64,000 nucleotides of DNA, taken from assembly GCF_036323735.1 (NCBI RefSeq), contig NC_086023.1, forward strand, positions 17,037,501-17,101,500, given 5' to 3'. Made by a program: the position numbers and the translations under genes. Below are positions 33,041 through 45,148 of the stretch, one piece after another. The first letter of the stretch is position 1, and each line of letters opens with the position of its first letter. The stretch is from Rattus norvegicus (lineage: Eukaryota > Chordata > Mammalia > Rodentia > Muridae). The notes under the pieces are model-generated. The model searched no databases and had not been told where the DNA came from. It saw only the letters and a program-made list of their open reading frames with translations.

Positions 33041-34500
33041 GCTTTCTAAACCATATATACTATTCTCAGCCTTGGTCAGAGAATCTTCCATTTGCAGTGG
33101 TAAGTGCTCAGAATAAGAGACTGTTGCTAATTGATAAATCAATCAGTCATCTATACCATTCCCCTCCCAAGGCCCAAGAAACATCATGAAAATGGGTTAG
33201 AAATAATATAAAAATTGGAGTGTTGTGGAGTCTGAAGGGTTGTGGTTGCTTGAATGAGAATGGATTCCATATTTGAATGCTTGGTCCACAGTTAGCAGAA
33301 CTTTGAGGAGGTTTAGTTATGTCCTTGTTGTAAGAGTTGTCAGTAGGGGTATGACATTTCATAAATGGGCTCAAAGACAGAATACCATAATCTTCATTAA
33401 GTGCAAAAAATGGCTTTGGACAACATTTAACATGCCTTTATGTTAAAAGTCCTGAAGAAATTTAGGATAAAAGGTTGGTATCTCCACATAATAAAGACTA
33501 TATACCCACAGGCACATCATTTTTATGGGAGAACTCAGTATTTCCACTAACATGAACTCAAGAAGGATCTCTACTCTCTCAACTCAATACAGCACTGAAA
33601 AGTCTTAGCTACAGCAGTTAAGAGTGCATTAAGAGTGCTGTATTAGAGATAAACAGCAATGTAAAAAGTCAAAAGCTTTGCCTTCTTTCTTGGTCTCATA
33701 AGTCACCTTGGGAGTGTAGGACAGAAATTTAAAACATGCCCAGATAGGAGCAATTACTGGTGAGGACAAGGCCAAAACTGAAGTAGTAATCATCTTTGAA
33801 TGATTTCTTTGGGCCACCTTCTAGGACCATACTATACTCAGGCCTGCCTTATGCTCCTTGCCTACCTTTGTCTCAATCCAAAGGTCATGTCAATATATTA
33901 ATGGCAAGACAGGTGTGGGTCACTAGATCACTGCTTGTTCTTATCTCCTATGCAGTTACACTGAACAAATCCAATCTGCTCTCATCAATGCTCAGTTCTT
34001 TAACTGGGGTGTCTCCATGGGGACTGACCTCACCATTGAAGTCAATGGAGCCAGGATTTCTGCCCTTAAAAATGGGGCTAAATACTGTAATTATTGATCT
34101 CAAAAATAAGAGGCAGGCCACTGGATAATGCTGTGTAATGATGTGATTTGTTTATTTGAAATGATTTTCCTCCCAAGTTGCCCAATGATTTAGGTTTTCT
34201 TTTACTTTCATCTCAAACACTCAACACACTTCCTGTATTTTATTTTCACCAGGTATGCTATTTTAACATTACATTAACAGCAGAGTCCAATATGTTGACC
34301 AGTGAGTAGAACAGATTTAAATCAGACCCTTGGCAGCTATGGTGTCGCTCCCAGATCCTAAGGATTTTGGTAATGGTGGATGCTCTGTCAGGCCCTGCCT
34401 CCAATCTGCAAGACTTCAGCACCACACATCTCCACTCAAGCCCTCTTGTTGTCTTTATGTAAATCCATGAGACTATTCCCTGTAATTATCATATACTTTT
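33041..34500. other. Unassigned sequence downstream of Pcmtd1
   Basis: A segment near 33,200-33,375 ('tgcttgaatgagaatgga') resembles a common dispersed rodent repeat. Open frames at 33,629-33,817 and 33,796-34,128 have no recognised domain. AATAAA on the minus strand at 34,151-34,156 is a possible distal Pcmtd1 polyadenylation signal. Confidence 0.4.
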
Positions 34501-34514
34501 GTTTATGTTCTCCA

Positions 34515-34655
34515 GAACAAAACCTGGTCTTACTCTATGGCCCAGACGGGCTTCAAAGTCACTCTGAAACCACACATGCCTCAAGCTTGTAGTATTCTTC
34601 CTGCCTCAGTCTCTCAAGTGCTGGTCACAGGCGTTGGCCATCACATGTGGCTTGC
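34515..34655 (-). mobile_element. Diverged B1-type SINE
   Basis: The reverse complement has the 7SL-derived order 'agcacttgagagactgaggc' through to an A-rich end. It is strongly diverged, so old. It lies just beyond the proximal polyadenylation candidates of Pcmtd1. Confidence 0.65.
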
Positions 34656-34719
34656 TTTCGCTTACATTTTTTTTTTTGTTTCATTTTCTTAGGGTTTTTT
34701 TCCTTTTTACTTTCTTCCA

Positions 34720-36920
34720 TTTATTTTTATTTCCTCTGTACTTGCTATTTCTTTACTTATAAAGCATAACTTTCTATACTCAAATAAAAAGAAGCTCAAA
34801 CCCAAATATTCTTATTCTAATGCATCTAAGTTAATAGATAAGACAGCTTTCCTTAAATTTTCATTCATTCATACCTTTAAAGTCAACCATAAAGTCACAC
34901 CTGAGAAGTAAATGAATTTAAAAAGACAAAATATACATTTAAAAGACAAAAAATGCAATGATCAAGACAATCTATTATACAATTTGCCAAAATCAACAGA
35001 AGGCAGCATGAAAATAATCTATTTTTAAATATGACAGTAAAAACACTCTCCTAAATAAGATCATTGAGGAATACATATTTTCAGATATCTGTACATCAAC
35101 CTCTAAGAAAAAGTAGATATGGGTGACAAAATGAGAAATAAATGAATATCTTCCCAGATAAGACTATGTGGGCATCTGGAGTTCAAGATTAAACTTCTTA
35201 AACAAATTTTTAGACAGAACAAAAGGATTTGTTGGTCTAGGAATATATCTCATTTGTAGAGTGCTTGTCTAGCGTGCAGGAGGTCCTGGTCCCGGTTAAA
35301 TCCCCAGTACCACCTCAGGGAGCAGGAGGTATCGCTTTCCTTTCTTGGACAGAAACAGGATGGAGCATTTCTTAGTAATACTTTACCGATTATGTTAAGA
35401 AAAATTAGACAGGCCCATTCCACAAGAGTCAAATGAATCCTTTCCATAACACTGTTGCTCACATTAGTAAAACATTATCAATATTTGAATCAATTTCATG
35501 TTTAAACTGTTTTAACTGATTACCTATGCAGAATTACTGGACCTGAGTTATACACCATTTGAGTCATCATGATTGTATTTCTTTGGGTGAATCTGAGAGG
35601 CTGTTCTGACAGTGATGTGGTGGGAATAAGTGAGACACTTGAAATCTTCCCTTCTGTGTGATGCTAAGCAGTAAGTAGGTCACATCTCACAGCTTCTTAA
35701 CAAGAAATAACTGTGCAGGCCTTACTAGGAGGAAAGAACTAGTAACAGCATGCACTGCCTGTTGTATCACGGAGAGAGTCTATGTAGCTTAAGAATGTAG
35801 TATTAAGCAAAAAATGAAAATCATTATTTTATCAAAGAAACAAAATACAGAATGAAGGCAAACGAGCTTGGTATGTGTCCCAGAGATCCAACTCTGATTC
35901 TGAAGCAAAATTTAACACAAAGGCATCTACATACAACTTCCATGACTTTCTATATTAGGAAGACTCAGAGCAGATGAGGCCAGTGTGGCCTACCTTGTCA
36001 AAAATAAATACCCACTTATAGAACAGTTCCACTGCTAAATGCCTCAACTGGCCGTATCATTCCCCCTGCTACTGGCAGTCCCTAAGAAGTGGTGGTCACT
36101 TAATGTGACGTACTCACTGTCTGCATTTAGAGGCAAGTGGGACAATGAATGACTTTTCAAATCTAGTACTTTATAGTTATTTATAGAAAAGCAATCCTAA
36201 ATATACTACCAAAGTCTACAGTTAAGACAACCTCATTATCTTTAAATACTGAGAACACAAAGGGCCCATACAATCTAGTTGTGTCAAGTAGCCACTTCCT
36301 ACTTTAACATTCACTAGCTGTGCTCTTAAAATCTCTATGAGAGAAGCAGGAATTTTCCCCATGCCTTTTGGCAATAGCTAAAGGTTCAGATCTGTAAAAT
36401 TTCATGAAGTCGGTTGTTTTTAAAGCTAAATTATTCAGCATCTTGAATTAGTATTGCACTCATATGTTGCCCGGAATATGTCTAGAACAAAAGTAAGGTA
36501 AATAGGTCTACAAGCATTTGCTTTCCTTATTAGATAAGCAAGCTCGCATAACGGAAATGCAAACTGCAATTTAAATAAGCCTATATGTGTGTGACAATGT
36601 ATCAACCTCTTATAGAATGAAATTCAATTGCCAATACTACAAATCCATGAAGACCAGAAAGAGTACTGTATACAAAGTTCTTACTATTGACCCATTCCAC
36701 TTTGAGATCAAAACAGCAATTCTTCAAGACTTAAGAAAAATAGATTTTAGGAAAGAGACTCTTTAAATCACTGAATACATCATTTCTGTCATTAAGAGAA
36801 ATAACTTATGCTTTTTTTCTGCAATAATTCATTCTAATGAAGTAATTCTCTAACTCCTAATTAACACTACATTTACAAGAGTAAGGGAGTTTATCAGTAG
36901 GCATTCTTCTTTGTTTTAAG
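34720..36920 (-). other. Pcmtd1: Probable Pcmtd1 3' UTR
   Basis: Sequence following the Pcmtd1 stop codon. It is largely free of young repeats. Minus-strand AATAAA signals occur at 34,720-34,725 and 34,726-34,731, which would give a 3' UTR of about 2.2 kb. The true end is not determined. An old ID-like SINE is included at 35,235-35,318. Confidence 0.45.
35235..35318 (+). mobile_element. Old ID-like SINE
   Basis: The tRNA-Ala-derived order 'gtagagtgcttgtctagcgt' then 'ggttaaatccccagtacc' is recognisable but diverged. It has no clean A-tail or target duplication. Confidence 0.7.
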
Positions 36921-37288
36921 TTACTTGTCTCTAAAATATGTCAAGTAAGCCTTTAAAGACTCCGGGAGTGGCAGCTTCATTATCTTTTCCCTCAGTAGGT
37001 TCTGAGGTGGCTCTTCACGCTTCATGGCTTCACTGTGATCTTTCTCCTCTTCTTCCTTGCTGTCTTCTTCCATTTTTTCATCCTCTTCACTGTCTAGAGG
37101 CTGAGGGATAAGCTGATTACCCACAAATACATAGGTGTTGATTCTCTGTTTAACTCTCTTCCTTTTCCTCTTGGGTGGAGCCCTTTGTGGAATCCCCTTG
37201 GCTTGCATCTCATCATTTATGAAGTTTCTAAGTGTACGTCGAATGTAAATACGAGCCAAGTCTTGGAGATTCCTGACAGCACACGGGG
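36921..37288 (-). CDS. Pcmtd1: Pcmtd1 last coding exon: SOCS box and C-terminus
   Basis: Encodes the end of a Pcmt-domain-containing protein 1 (121 residues plus TAA at 36,921-36,923). The acceptor 'tttgtttgtag' precedes 37,288; the first two bases complete the Pro codon left open by the previous exon. It begins with the BC-box-like segment 'NLQDLARIYIRRTL', continues through a Lys/Arg-rich stretch and an acidic Glu/Asp run, and ends with the Cul-box-like 'LPLPESLKAYL', ending FRDK. These match a SOCS box, which in PCMTD1 is known to bind Elongin B/C and Cullin-5, so the protein is thought to serve as a ubiquitin-ligase substrate receptor. PCMTD2 is the alternative paralogue, but the C-terminus fits PCMTD1. 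Confidence 0.95.
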
Positions 37289-38776
37289 CTACAAACAAAC
37301 ACAAAAATGAAAACATTATATACTGTACATTTCTTCACAAACTTTAGAAAACATCAAACTATAAAAAACTGTCTTGAGAATGATTAATATACAACGACTT
37401 AATGCACACTGAGCAGGGTAGGCAGTGTAGCAAAATGAGGTAAATCTCTGGAAGAATAAATAACTTAGAAACAGGATAAAGACAAAAATGGCAAGTTCAA
37501 GAGATATTTTACCATGTTTATCATTTAATACTGCTGTTTCAGTTATATGGGGGTGGTAGGGGTTGGATCACAATCATTTGGAACACCAGTTCTAAAGGAT
37601 CTAATGCCCACTTCTGGCTTCTGGGGGACCAGGTATGCACATGTTGAGCAATGTATAAATGCAGGCAAAATAGTCCTATAAATAAATTAAAAATAAAAAC
37701 TAACCCTTTCCTTAAGAAAATGAATACATTATATGGAGACAAATACTCATCAGAAAAACTCAATGTAACATTTCAATAGTTGCCTGAACTCTAAAGTTGC
37801 TGGGGGTGCTCATGCATGGGCATGTGTGTGTGGCTAGAGAGTGAGACCCGGGGTCAGTGGGAGGTAACAAGCACACACATGTTCACTGCAAAGTTCCATC
37901 ACAGGAATTGTGAATAAACACAGGTCCCCAGTACAAGAGACTGATGTTAACTTACATGGAATACATTACAAAATGGAGGAGGAAGGATCATAAACTCAAA
38001 TGTATAAAATACCAACTGTGCCTTTGATGCAAATTTGTTCGCCCAATTACTTAACAAATCACTTGTTAAACACTAGGCCAGACATAAGAACTCATTTAGA
38101 TACATGACTGCTTTAAACTGGGAAAGTCCCTGAATACAGGGAGCTCACATATGTGGAAGACATAGGTTTAAAAAAGGAGAAGAGATGAAAAGAAAGAGAA
38201 AATCCAGGGACTCTGAAGAGCACAAAACTGGGGTGATGTCACAGGAACTTCTTGCCTACTTCCTGTGACAGGCAGATATGGCAGCTTCCCACTCCAGGGA
38301 GACTGTTTTGCCAGAGTTCCAAGGAGCTAAATCACCTAGCAGTCAGGAAAATGGAGAGATCAGCAGAGAGAACATCAAAGCCCTAATAAAAGAATGGGCT
38401 TCATGAGCTAAGAACTGAATACTGTGTAGGTGGTTATGTCTGGTCGAACACTTGGGTGATCACAAAGGATACAGCCACACTGACAGGAAGGGACAGGAGA
38501 GGAGTTGAGACACACAAAATATCAATATATAAGACAGCACAGAAACAAATTGGCTACTGGAGCTAAAAGGACAAATAACAAACTAAAACATTCCATGTCT
38601 AGCATGAACTTCTGGGCAGCTGCTGGTGTCAGATACAAACAGGACAAATGCAGAGGGGAGAACAGAATGAGAAGAAAACTCACATGTGTTTGTTGAATCA
38701 GAGATACAGTAGTCACTAATCAAGGTCATTTCAGGAGCAACACCAGAAACACAGGAGACAGGAGGGTTGCGGGGAC

Positions 38777-38912
38777 TTCTCTAGCTTCTGTGTGTGTGTG
38801 CAAGCAGGACTCCCTCTAGCCTCTGTATGTGTATTCAAGCTGGAACTTCCTCTAGCCTCTGTGTGTGCAAGCTGGGACTTCCTCTAGCCTCTGTATGTGT
38901 GTGCAAGCACTG
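38777..38912. repeat. Imperfect minisatellite, about four units of 32-40 bp
   Basis: Tandem units of the form 'cctctagcctctgtgtgtgc' followed by 'aagctgggactt', with length differences caused by GT runs. Confidence 0.85.
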
Positions 38913-39828
38913 GTACAAGCATCTCCACACACATATACGGGCAAAAAATAAACAAGGTTTGTAAAAGACGTATGTCTTTACAGCCAGAGCTACAGAGCGA
39001 TAACCCATCTCATAAAAATAAACAATTACAACAAACAAAAAAGGACAAGATTGAGAAAAGTCATTTTATTTAGGTTGAACCATACAAAAAACATTCTGGT
39101 TTCCCTTAAAAAAAACAAACAAAAACCCACCCTAACTTCAAATATATTTTTTAAGACTGATTTCACAGAAACCAATGTGATAAAATTTTATAATTTATTA
39201 TGGTATTATCAGCCCCTGAACTTAAACAAAATACCTAGCCTTCTTTTTGAAAATTTAAATCACATTTCTACAGTTTTATATGCACATAAACCACATGCCA
39301 CATAAAACCACGGAAAGAAATAGGATTTTAAGTCAAATAAAGATTGTGATAAATCAAAGGAAAAACTGTATCTTTATTTTAATAAGTTATTAAATACGAG
39401 CAGTTTTATTGTTACCATACCCATCGGCACAGGGTTTAGGTAAGAGTATGGTTTTTTCTGGGATTTTGGACCAGTGTTCTAGTCTAGTGTAATTTTCCAT
39501 AATTAACAGGATAATGTTTTACAAACAAATAGATACTGTGAGTTATTTTAATAAAAGGAGACTTGTTCTTATTCTTCATTCTTCCATGGAATTTTAGCAA
39601 ATAACAATTTTAAAAACCTTCTCATTGTGTGATTATTATATAAGGATGAGGGAAAGCAACTCCCAGGATTTCCAAATTTGCTTTTGGAGACTGTTGTTAA
39701 GAAATGTACCCAGGCTCTGAGATCATCAACTGTCTTGACACCAATCCCATTTTATCACCTCTCCCCCTTCCATTCCCACTTTAATTATTTCTATTGAAAA
39801 TGTACTTCAGAGGAACAATGGATCCTTT

Positions 39829-39841
39829 GGGGGGGGGGGGC
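39829..39841. repeat. Poly-G run
   Basis: An uninterrupted run of about 12 G, just right of a T/C-rich stretch. It is a likely length-polymorphic site. Confidence 0.85.
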
Positions 39842-39864
39842 TCTCTTCTTTCTTTCACCAAAGA

Positions 39865-40025
39865 TTGAGATTTTATTATACTATTTTAATACAGACTCAA
39901 GCAGGAAGGTTAGGATATCCCATTACAGATGGTTATGAGCCACCATATGGTTGCTGGGAACTGAACTCAGGACCTCTGGAAGAGCAGTCGGTGCTCTTAA
40001 CCTCTGAGCCATCTCTCCAGCCCCC
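39865..40025 (-). mobile_element. B3-type SINE
   Basis: The reverse complement starts 'gggggctggagagatggctc' and runs through the typical 'ctcttccagaggtcctgag' core to a T-rich (A-tail) end at 39,865. Confidence 0.92.
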
Positions 40026-40079
40026 AGGACGGATTCTTTTAGTTTGGCCCTGTTCATTCCAAATGATCGTCCTCCCTTC

Positions 40080-40215
40080 TTTCGCTGTGTGTATAATGAT
40101 GATGTGTGTATAATGATGATGTGTGTGTGCAGTGGATATACACATACCACAGCTCATGTGTGTGTATAGTGATGATGTGTGCAGTGGATATACACATACC
40201 ACAGCACATGCGTGC
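40080..40215. repeat. GATGATGTGT tandem and 25-bp duplicated block
   Basis: 'taatgatgatgtgtg' is repeated three times, and 'gcagtggatatacacatacc' occurs at about 40,129 and again at about 40,180. It is a local tandem expansion next to a SINE. Confidence 0.85.
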
Positions 40216-41130
40216 AGGCCAGAGAAGAGCATTCAGGGGTTGATTTTCTCCTTCTACTGTGGGTTTCTGGGATCAGATGCATGTAATTAGGCTTGTTCTG
40301 CAAATACCTGTAGCCACTGAGCCCTCTTGCTGGCCCTTGCTGAGTTTATTTCTAGTTTGTAGTATATATACTCATATATACTCAACAAACACCCAATCGC
40401 TGACTGTCTTACTTAGCATTTCTGTTTCTGTGGCAGGGAATGGAAACTAATAACCTGCAGCACAACATCCATGCCAATTATCAGTCACATTAGCATGTAA
40501 TACAATCTTTAGCTAAGACACATAGAAACCTAAAGGAAGTGTCAGATAAAGAAGAACGGGACGCTTTCTTGAGTAAAGCACTTCCATGGCCACTGCACAG
40601 AAATGCAGAGCCTAGCAGAAGAAGTGCACGTATACACAAAGTGCCTGTAAGGACACCAGCATGGGCAGCATGGGCCACAGAGGCCTGGACTACTTCCTAT
40701 TGGGCTATGAGAAACTAAAATGTCAAAAATAACCGTTAACTAGTACTTACTGTATTTCAGTTTCAGTATTTCAGTTGTTTGGTAGGTTTTTGTCCCACCC
40801 AAAGGCTTACTGACACTTGTAAGCTCATAGGCAACTCAAACGCAACCTAAAGAAAATGTCTCTTCCCTTCCTTCCACAATGTAACATAAACACACTCAGC
40901 TAGTCATTAAAGGGAAAACTAATTCCTTTTCCTCCACCCACATTCTTCTGCCTTCAGTCAATTCTGTCCACACCCACATAAGCTACCCTCACAACTTGCC
41001 CGCTGTCCTGGTGATGATCCATCCTCCACAGGCACCAAACGTGCTCCTGATCTTGAACTGCTCATGCTCTTCATGAGCCCAACACCTTCTACAGTCACCA
41101 TCTCGAAAGATGCCTGCCACCCAGCATAGG

Positions 41131-41186
41131 GGACTTGCCTGCAGTTCTAGCACTCAGAGGGTAGAGGCATTAAGAGTAAGAGTTCA
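41131..41186 (+). mobile_element. B1-type SINE, left part (host of L1 insertion)
   Basis: The B1-like 'cctgcagttctagcactcag' segment continues at 41,604 ('aggagttcaaggccattctt') after the L1 insert and ends in an A-run near 41,670. The SINE was split by the L1. Confidence 0.75.
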
Positions 41187-41603
41187 TGAGAATAGGACCC
41201 CCGTTGAAGGAATCAGAGAAAGAACTGGAAGAGCTTGAAGGGGCTCGAGACCCCATATGTACAACAATGCCAAGCAACCAGAGCTTCCAGGGACTAAGCC
41301 ACTACCTAAAGACTATACATGGACTGACCCTGGACTCTGACCTCATAGGTAGCAATGAATATCCTAGTAAGAGCACCAGTGGAAGGGGAAGCCCTGGGTC
41401 CTGCTAAGACTGAACCCCCAGTGAACTAGACTGTTGGGGGGAGGGGGACAATGGGGGGAGGGTGGGGAGGGGAACACCGATAAGAAAGGGGAGGGGGGAG
41501 GGGGATGTTTGCCCGGAAACTGGGAAAGGGAATAACACTCGAAATGTATATAAGAAATACTCAAGTTAATAATAATAAAAAAAAAAAATTAAAAAAAAAA
41601 AAA
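41187..41603 (+). mobile_element. 5'-truncated young L1 (3' UTR only)
   Basis: Nearly identical to the 3' end of the intact L1 (17,905-18,297), including the G-rich purine tract (41,435-41,505) and A-tail. The duplication 'aagagtaagagttca' / 'aagagtaggagttca' (41,172-41,186 and 41,604-41,618) differs at one base. It lies in a Pcmtd1 intron, antisense to the gene. Confidence 0.95.
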
Positions 41604-41675
41604 AAGAGTAGGAGTTCAAGGCCATTCTTGGCTTTATAGTGAACAGGTGACCCTGACTCAAAAAAAAAAAAAAAA
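41604..41675 (+). mobile_element. B1-type SINE, right part
   Basis: Second half of the B1 interrupted by the truncated L1, ending in an A-run at about 41,660-41,674. Confidence 0.75.
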
Positions 41676-41888
41676 TGCTGCTGTGAGCACGTGACCAAGT
41701 AGGTTCTCTGACAGCATTCTCGTCATAATGCAGATCATGCAGCAGCAGACAGACCTTCCTGCCTACCACCCTTAGACTAGATGCTCTTCCACTACGCAGA
41801 GGAAACAAACTGAAGTCATTCTGAGAGAACCTTCCATCTCCTTTGAATAGAGATCAAATAAAGTCTAAGTTCCCAAGAACTCCCTAGG

Positions 41889-42292
41889 TAACTGACACCT
41901 TGTTTGGCAGATGGACATGTATGTGGGATACTGACGTCCTGGAGGGCAGGTTGAGCCCTGAGTGCTAGGCAAGTTGAATAAACCAATCAATGAGAACAGG
42001 GTAAGTGCACCTTACCATACCCCATAGGGAAATGTACCTAGAAAAGCTTCCTTTCCCCAAATTCTGATTGGTAGAAAAAAAATGTTAACTAACTTGGCAG
42101 AGATGTTTATGGTTTTCAGGCTTAAAAGTTCTGTAACATTCTGTGTAAGGGGCTGGGGTAAAAGTCACAGTTTGGCTCACAAGTCTGGTCTTCATCCCTG
42201 ATTGATCTGTAGGCGCTTGATTATGATAAAATCTTGTTTTCTGTATTCACTTGGTGTTTGAGTTGTGGTAGATCTAAGTGTACTCTATAACA
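41889..42292. mobile_element. Possible solo LTR
   Basis: The segment runs from TG to CA. It holds a possible inverted CCAAT box ('tgattggtag'), a region resembling an LTR promoter and leader ('tctggtcttcatccctgatt'), and ends 'actctataaca'. No target-site duplication was found, so the call is tentative. Confidence 0.35.
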
Positions 42293-42533
42293 CCACAATC
42301 AGTTACTTTCTACCACATTACAAACTAATGACAGTCAGTATAATCCATTTCTTCTAAGTTTCCTGGAAGATACAGTACCCTTTACAAAATAAAGATATGA
42401 CTATTTTTTAAACTAAATTAAGAATAATCAACCTACTCACTGCATTACTGCAATATTAAATTTGTTATAATCATATATATGATCTACTAATGCCATCAGT
42501 AACAACTCATTCTGAGTTCAAAGATCTACTTAC

Positions 42534-42657
42534 GGAGCCCTACAGAGTCCGGTGTGCCGTTATCATTCTTACTAGGCTGTACTAGTGGTGCGAAGGAAAC
42601 CGCAAGGATATTTTTACTTTCCCAAGTGTTTTGTCCAGTCCGCATAATCTGTGTCAA
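42534..42657 (-). CDS. Pcmtd1: Pcmtd1 coding exon after the methyltransferase core
   Basis: 124 bp: 41 codons plus the first base of a Pro codon completed in the next exon. It follows acceptor 'ctccaatag' and ends at donor 'gtaagtag'. It encodes the segment starting 'LTQIMRTGQNTWESKNIL', corresponding to the end of the protein-isoaspartate methyltransferase-like domain and the linker before the SOCS box (about residues 195-236 of a 357-residue protein). In isoaspartate methyltransferases this part completes the fold after the SAM-binding motifs. PCMTD1 binds SAM but has little or no classical isoaspartate methyltransferase activity in published work. Confidence 0.95.
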
Positions 42658-43544
42658 CTATTGGAGTCAAACAAGAAAAAAGCAATTCTATTACTTTAAT
42701 GTCAAACTTTTGCAAGAATAACTGCCAATAAGAAGCTAACATTTAAATGCAACTAAGATATTTCTACTTAAGTATATATTATAACACAAGAACTCTACCA
42801 CCTACTCTGCAAGAAATGCATGCCTGCTACTTTACGTCTGACCAGTGAAGGAGCTTATAGAACCCAGGAGAGAACTTACTCCTATTATCTGACTAAGTAA
42901 AATAGCAATGAACTGTCCATCGTGAGTAATGCTCTCAGTCCTTATCAGAAACTCCCAATTTTCCAAACACTCCAGAGAGTAAGCACTTGTGGAGTACTTG
43001 GCCATAAACAGGGCATCTATGTCACACCTTCCCAAAGCTCAGGAACATCCCAAAAAGAGGACAGAAAAATTCTAAAAGCCAGAAGTCATACTAGAAATGC
43101 TAGGTCATACTAGGTCATACTGCTAGAAATGCTGTTTTCTGGATATGACAAGACCATGGCACCTGTGAGCTCACAGTTGAGGATCAAAACTTTAGCATTT
43201 CCAGGAAGGCCCCACCCATACCAATAGAGGTATTGCTTGATATATGATGGCTGCTAGGAAAAGGAGAGTCAGTTTCCTTTAGGAATGAAGTCCTTGTTAG
43301 GCTGACAATTCTCCAGTGAATGGTGCTACACACTCATGTATAAGAATAACACTAATTGGACTCCTGAGTCATTTAAAGAAAAAAGGAGACATGAGGTTGG
43401 GAGGGAGTCATTGGGAAGAGAATCTACGCTGGGTGGTTAGAAGATGAATAGGATCAAAATATATTGTTCATATGTATGAAATTCAAAGTGAATAAATTAC
43501 GCACATATGCCATTGAAGATGAACTTACAAAAAGGATTTATACA

Positions 43545-43730
43545 CGTGTGGTCTGGGAAGGACCTCATTGAGCATGTGCATGTGTGGAAACCAAAAGCTG
43601 GAGTGTGAAGGAAGCTGGAGTTATAGGCATTTGCAGGACAACCAGCTTGTTACCCGAGTCTAAGATCCTAGCTCTTACCTGTGACTGCACAACTGGCATT
43701 CCTAACATGTGAGCCATACGTCCAGTTCCA
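43545..43730 (-). mobile_element. Diverged B2/B4-type SINE
   Basis: The order of GT-rich start, 'gaagctggagttataggcat' core and 'tgagccatacgtccag' end matches a reversed B2-type element. It is old and diverged. Confidence 0.55.
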
Positions 43731-43979
43731 AGATGAATGTTTCAGTACAAGAAATAAAAACCTAAATATGGCCAGGCTGAGTCTCTATGTTACATGCAAC
43801 TTATAAAAGCTTGCACAAGTACTTCCACAGATCTACACACAACACTGCCTCCCCAAATAAAAGTCTGATGAAATAGGTTCAGTAATTTGGTTAAGAGGAC
43901 TATACTAGTGAACTCACTTTATACTCCTTGTAACAGTGATAAGAGATTCTAACTCTAACCTTAATTTCATACCACAACT

Positions 43980-44180
43980 AAAGCCAGAGAGATGGCTCCC
44001 TGATGAGGATGTTTGCTGCCAAACATGTCACCTGGGTTTTATCCCTGAGACTCACATGCCAAAGGAGAAAACAACTCTTACAAGCTGCCCTTTGGCTTCC
44101 AAATGTGTTCTGAGGCATGCCGCCATACACCCACATACGTGGTATAAATAAATGTAGTTTAATGCTTTAAATAACCACAA
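43980..44180 (+). mobile_element. B2-type SINE
   Basis: The tRNA-derived head 'agccagagagatggctccct' is followed by a diverged body and the tail 'ataaataaatgtagttt'. Confidence 0.75.
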
Positions 44181-44976
44181 AAAGGATTTTATTAATTCTG
44201 ACTTTAGAATGCCTCTAAACCCAGCATACACTGAGACACCAATGTCCTGCACTGCAGGCTGGCTTGAGTTATAGAACAAGATCCTGACTCACAAGAAACC
44301 TATCTTCAAACACATCATTAAAGGAAACCAAACAAGTCAGTAAGTTTAAGTGCAAGCTTCAGAAATGTTCAAGTAAATCAAGGAAAGTACAAGTACTGTG
44401 TACAGGTGTTAAAAACAGTGTACACTGCACTCTTTTCTTCACACTAAGCCAGGCATGCCCGTTTTTTCTTTTACCATAAATGTGTGTTGCCAAGGAGAAT
44501 CCATAACGTTACCTGAGAGGCAAGTCCTCTACTATTCAAACTTATCCCTGGTCTTTCCAGAAACATTTCTGATAATTATAGCCTTCTTATCTACTGAGCC
44601 ATCTTTCCAGCCCCTCAATGAAGTTGTTTTTGTTTTGTTTTATTTATGAAGCTAAACGCTTGGAGCCGGTCACAAACCAGACTTAACATGCAGAGGATAT
44701 GCATTCAATTGGATACATTCCAAATGAGGACTTGACTGACTGGGTGAGGCTGACTACTCAAGTGAGCTCTAGTCTCCCATCATACTTCCTCTCTACATCT
44801 GCTGTGCCTAAAATATTTAAGGATCTCATTCGAGCTTCCTTCTATGCACATACATGCAGATCTGTAAAGACTTATTTCTTATTTTTAAAGTTACAATCTA
44901 TCTTTCCCTGTAACAGAGTCCTAATAATTACCAAGGTTACAACTGTCCTGTTACAAATGTAGGACAGTGAAGGTAC

Positions 44977-45148
44977 CTGATCCTCTATAGGCATGACCAA
45001 TATGCCCCCAACTTTGAGTAAGATCTTCATGTAGTTTTCGTGGTCTTTCTGGACTCCAGCACCACAGTAAATTCGATCATACTGATGACTGTCAGAAGCT
45101 ATCTGAAGGCAATTACCCACCACAAATGCGGGTTCACAGAATTCAAAT
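44977..45148 (-). CDS. Pcmtd1: Pcmtd1 coding exon: methyltransferase motifs II and III
   Basis: 172 bp: the last base of a Lys codon plus 57 codons, after acceptor 'cccacacag' and before donor 'gtaccttc'. It begins 'FEFCEPAFVVGN' and carries 'YDRIYCGAGV', the counterpart of SAM-methyltransferase motif II, and 'LLKVGGILVMPIED', the counterpart of motif III (Leu-Lys-x-Gly-Gly). These lie at about residues 138-194. The Asp of the motif II region and the Gly-Gly turn are present, so the Rossmann-type fold should be intact. The frame is open upstream into the intron, which is why a longer frame exists; the splice acceptor sets the start. Confidence 0.96.

Larger units (their letters stand above)
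37289..42533 (-). other. Pcmtd1: Pcmtd1 intron (5.2 kb)
   Basis: Bounded by donor 'gtaagtag' at its 42,533 end and acceptor 'tttgtag' at its 37,289 end, in minus-strand sense. It contains the SINEs, tandem repeats and truncated L1 listed separately. No other exon is recognised. Confidence 0.85.
42658..44976 (-). other. Pcmtd1: Pcmtd1 intron (2.3 kb)
   Basis: Donor 'gtacct' and acceptor 'caatag'. The donor is weaker than consensus at positions +4 and +6. It contains two B2-type SINEs and short SINE remnants. Confidence 0.85.

Noticed and set aside
33629..34128. Processed pseudogene downstream of Pcmtd1
   Set aside because: Short open frames on both strands gave no recognised protein, A-tail or target duplication.
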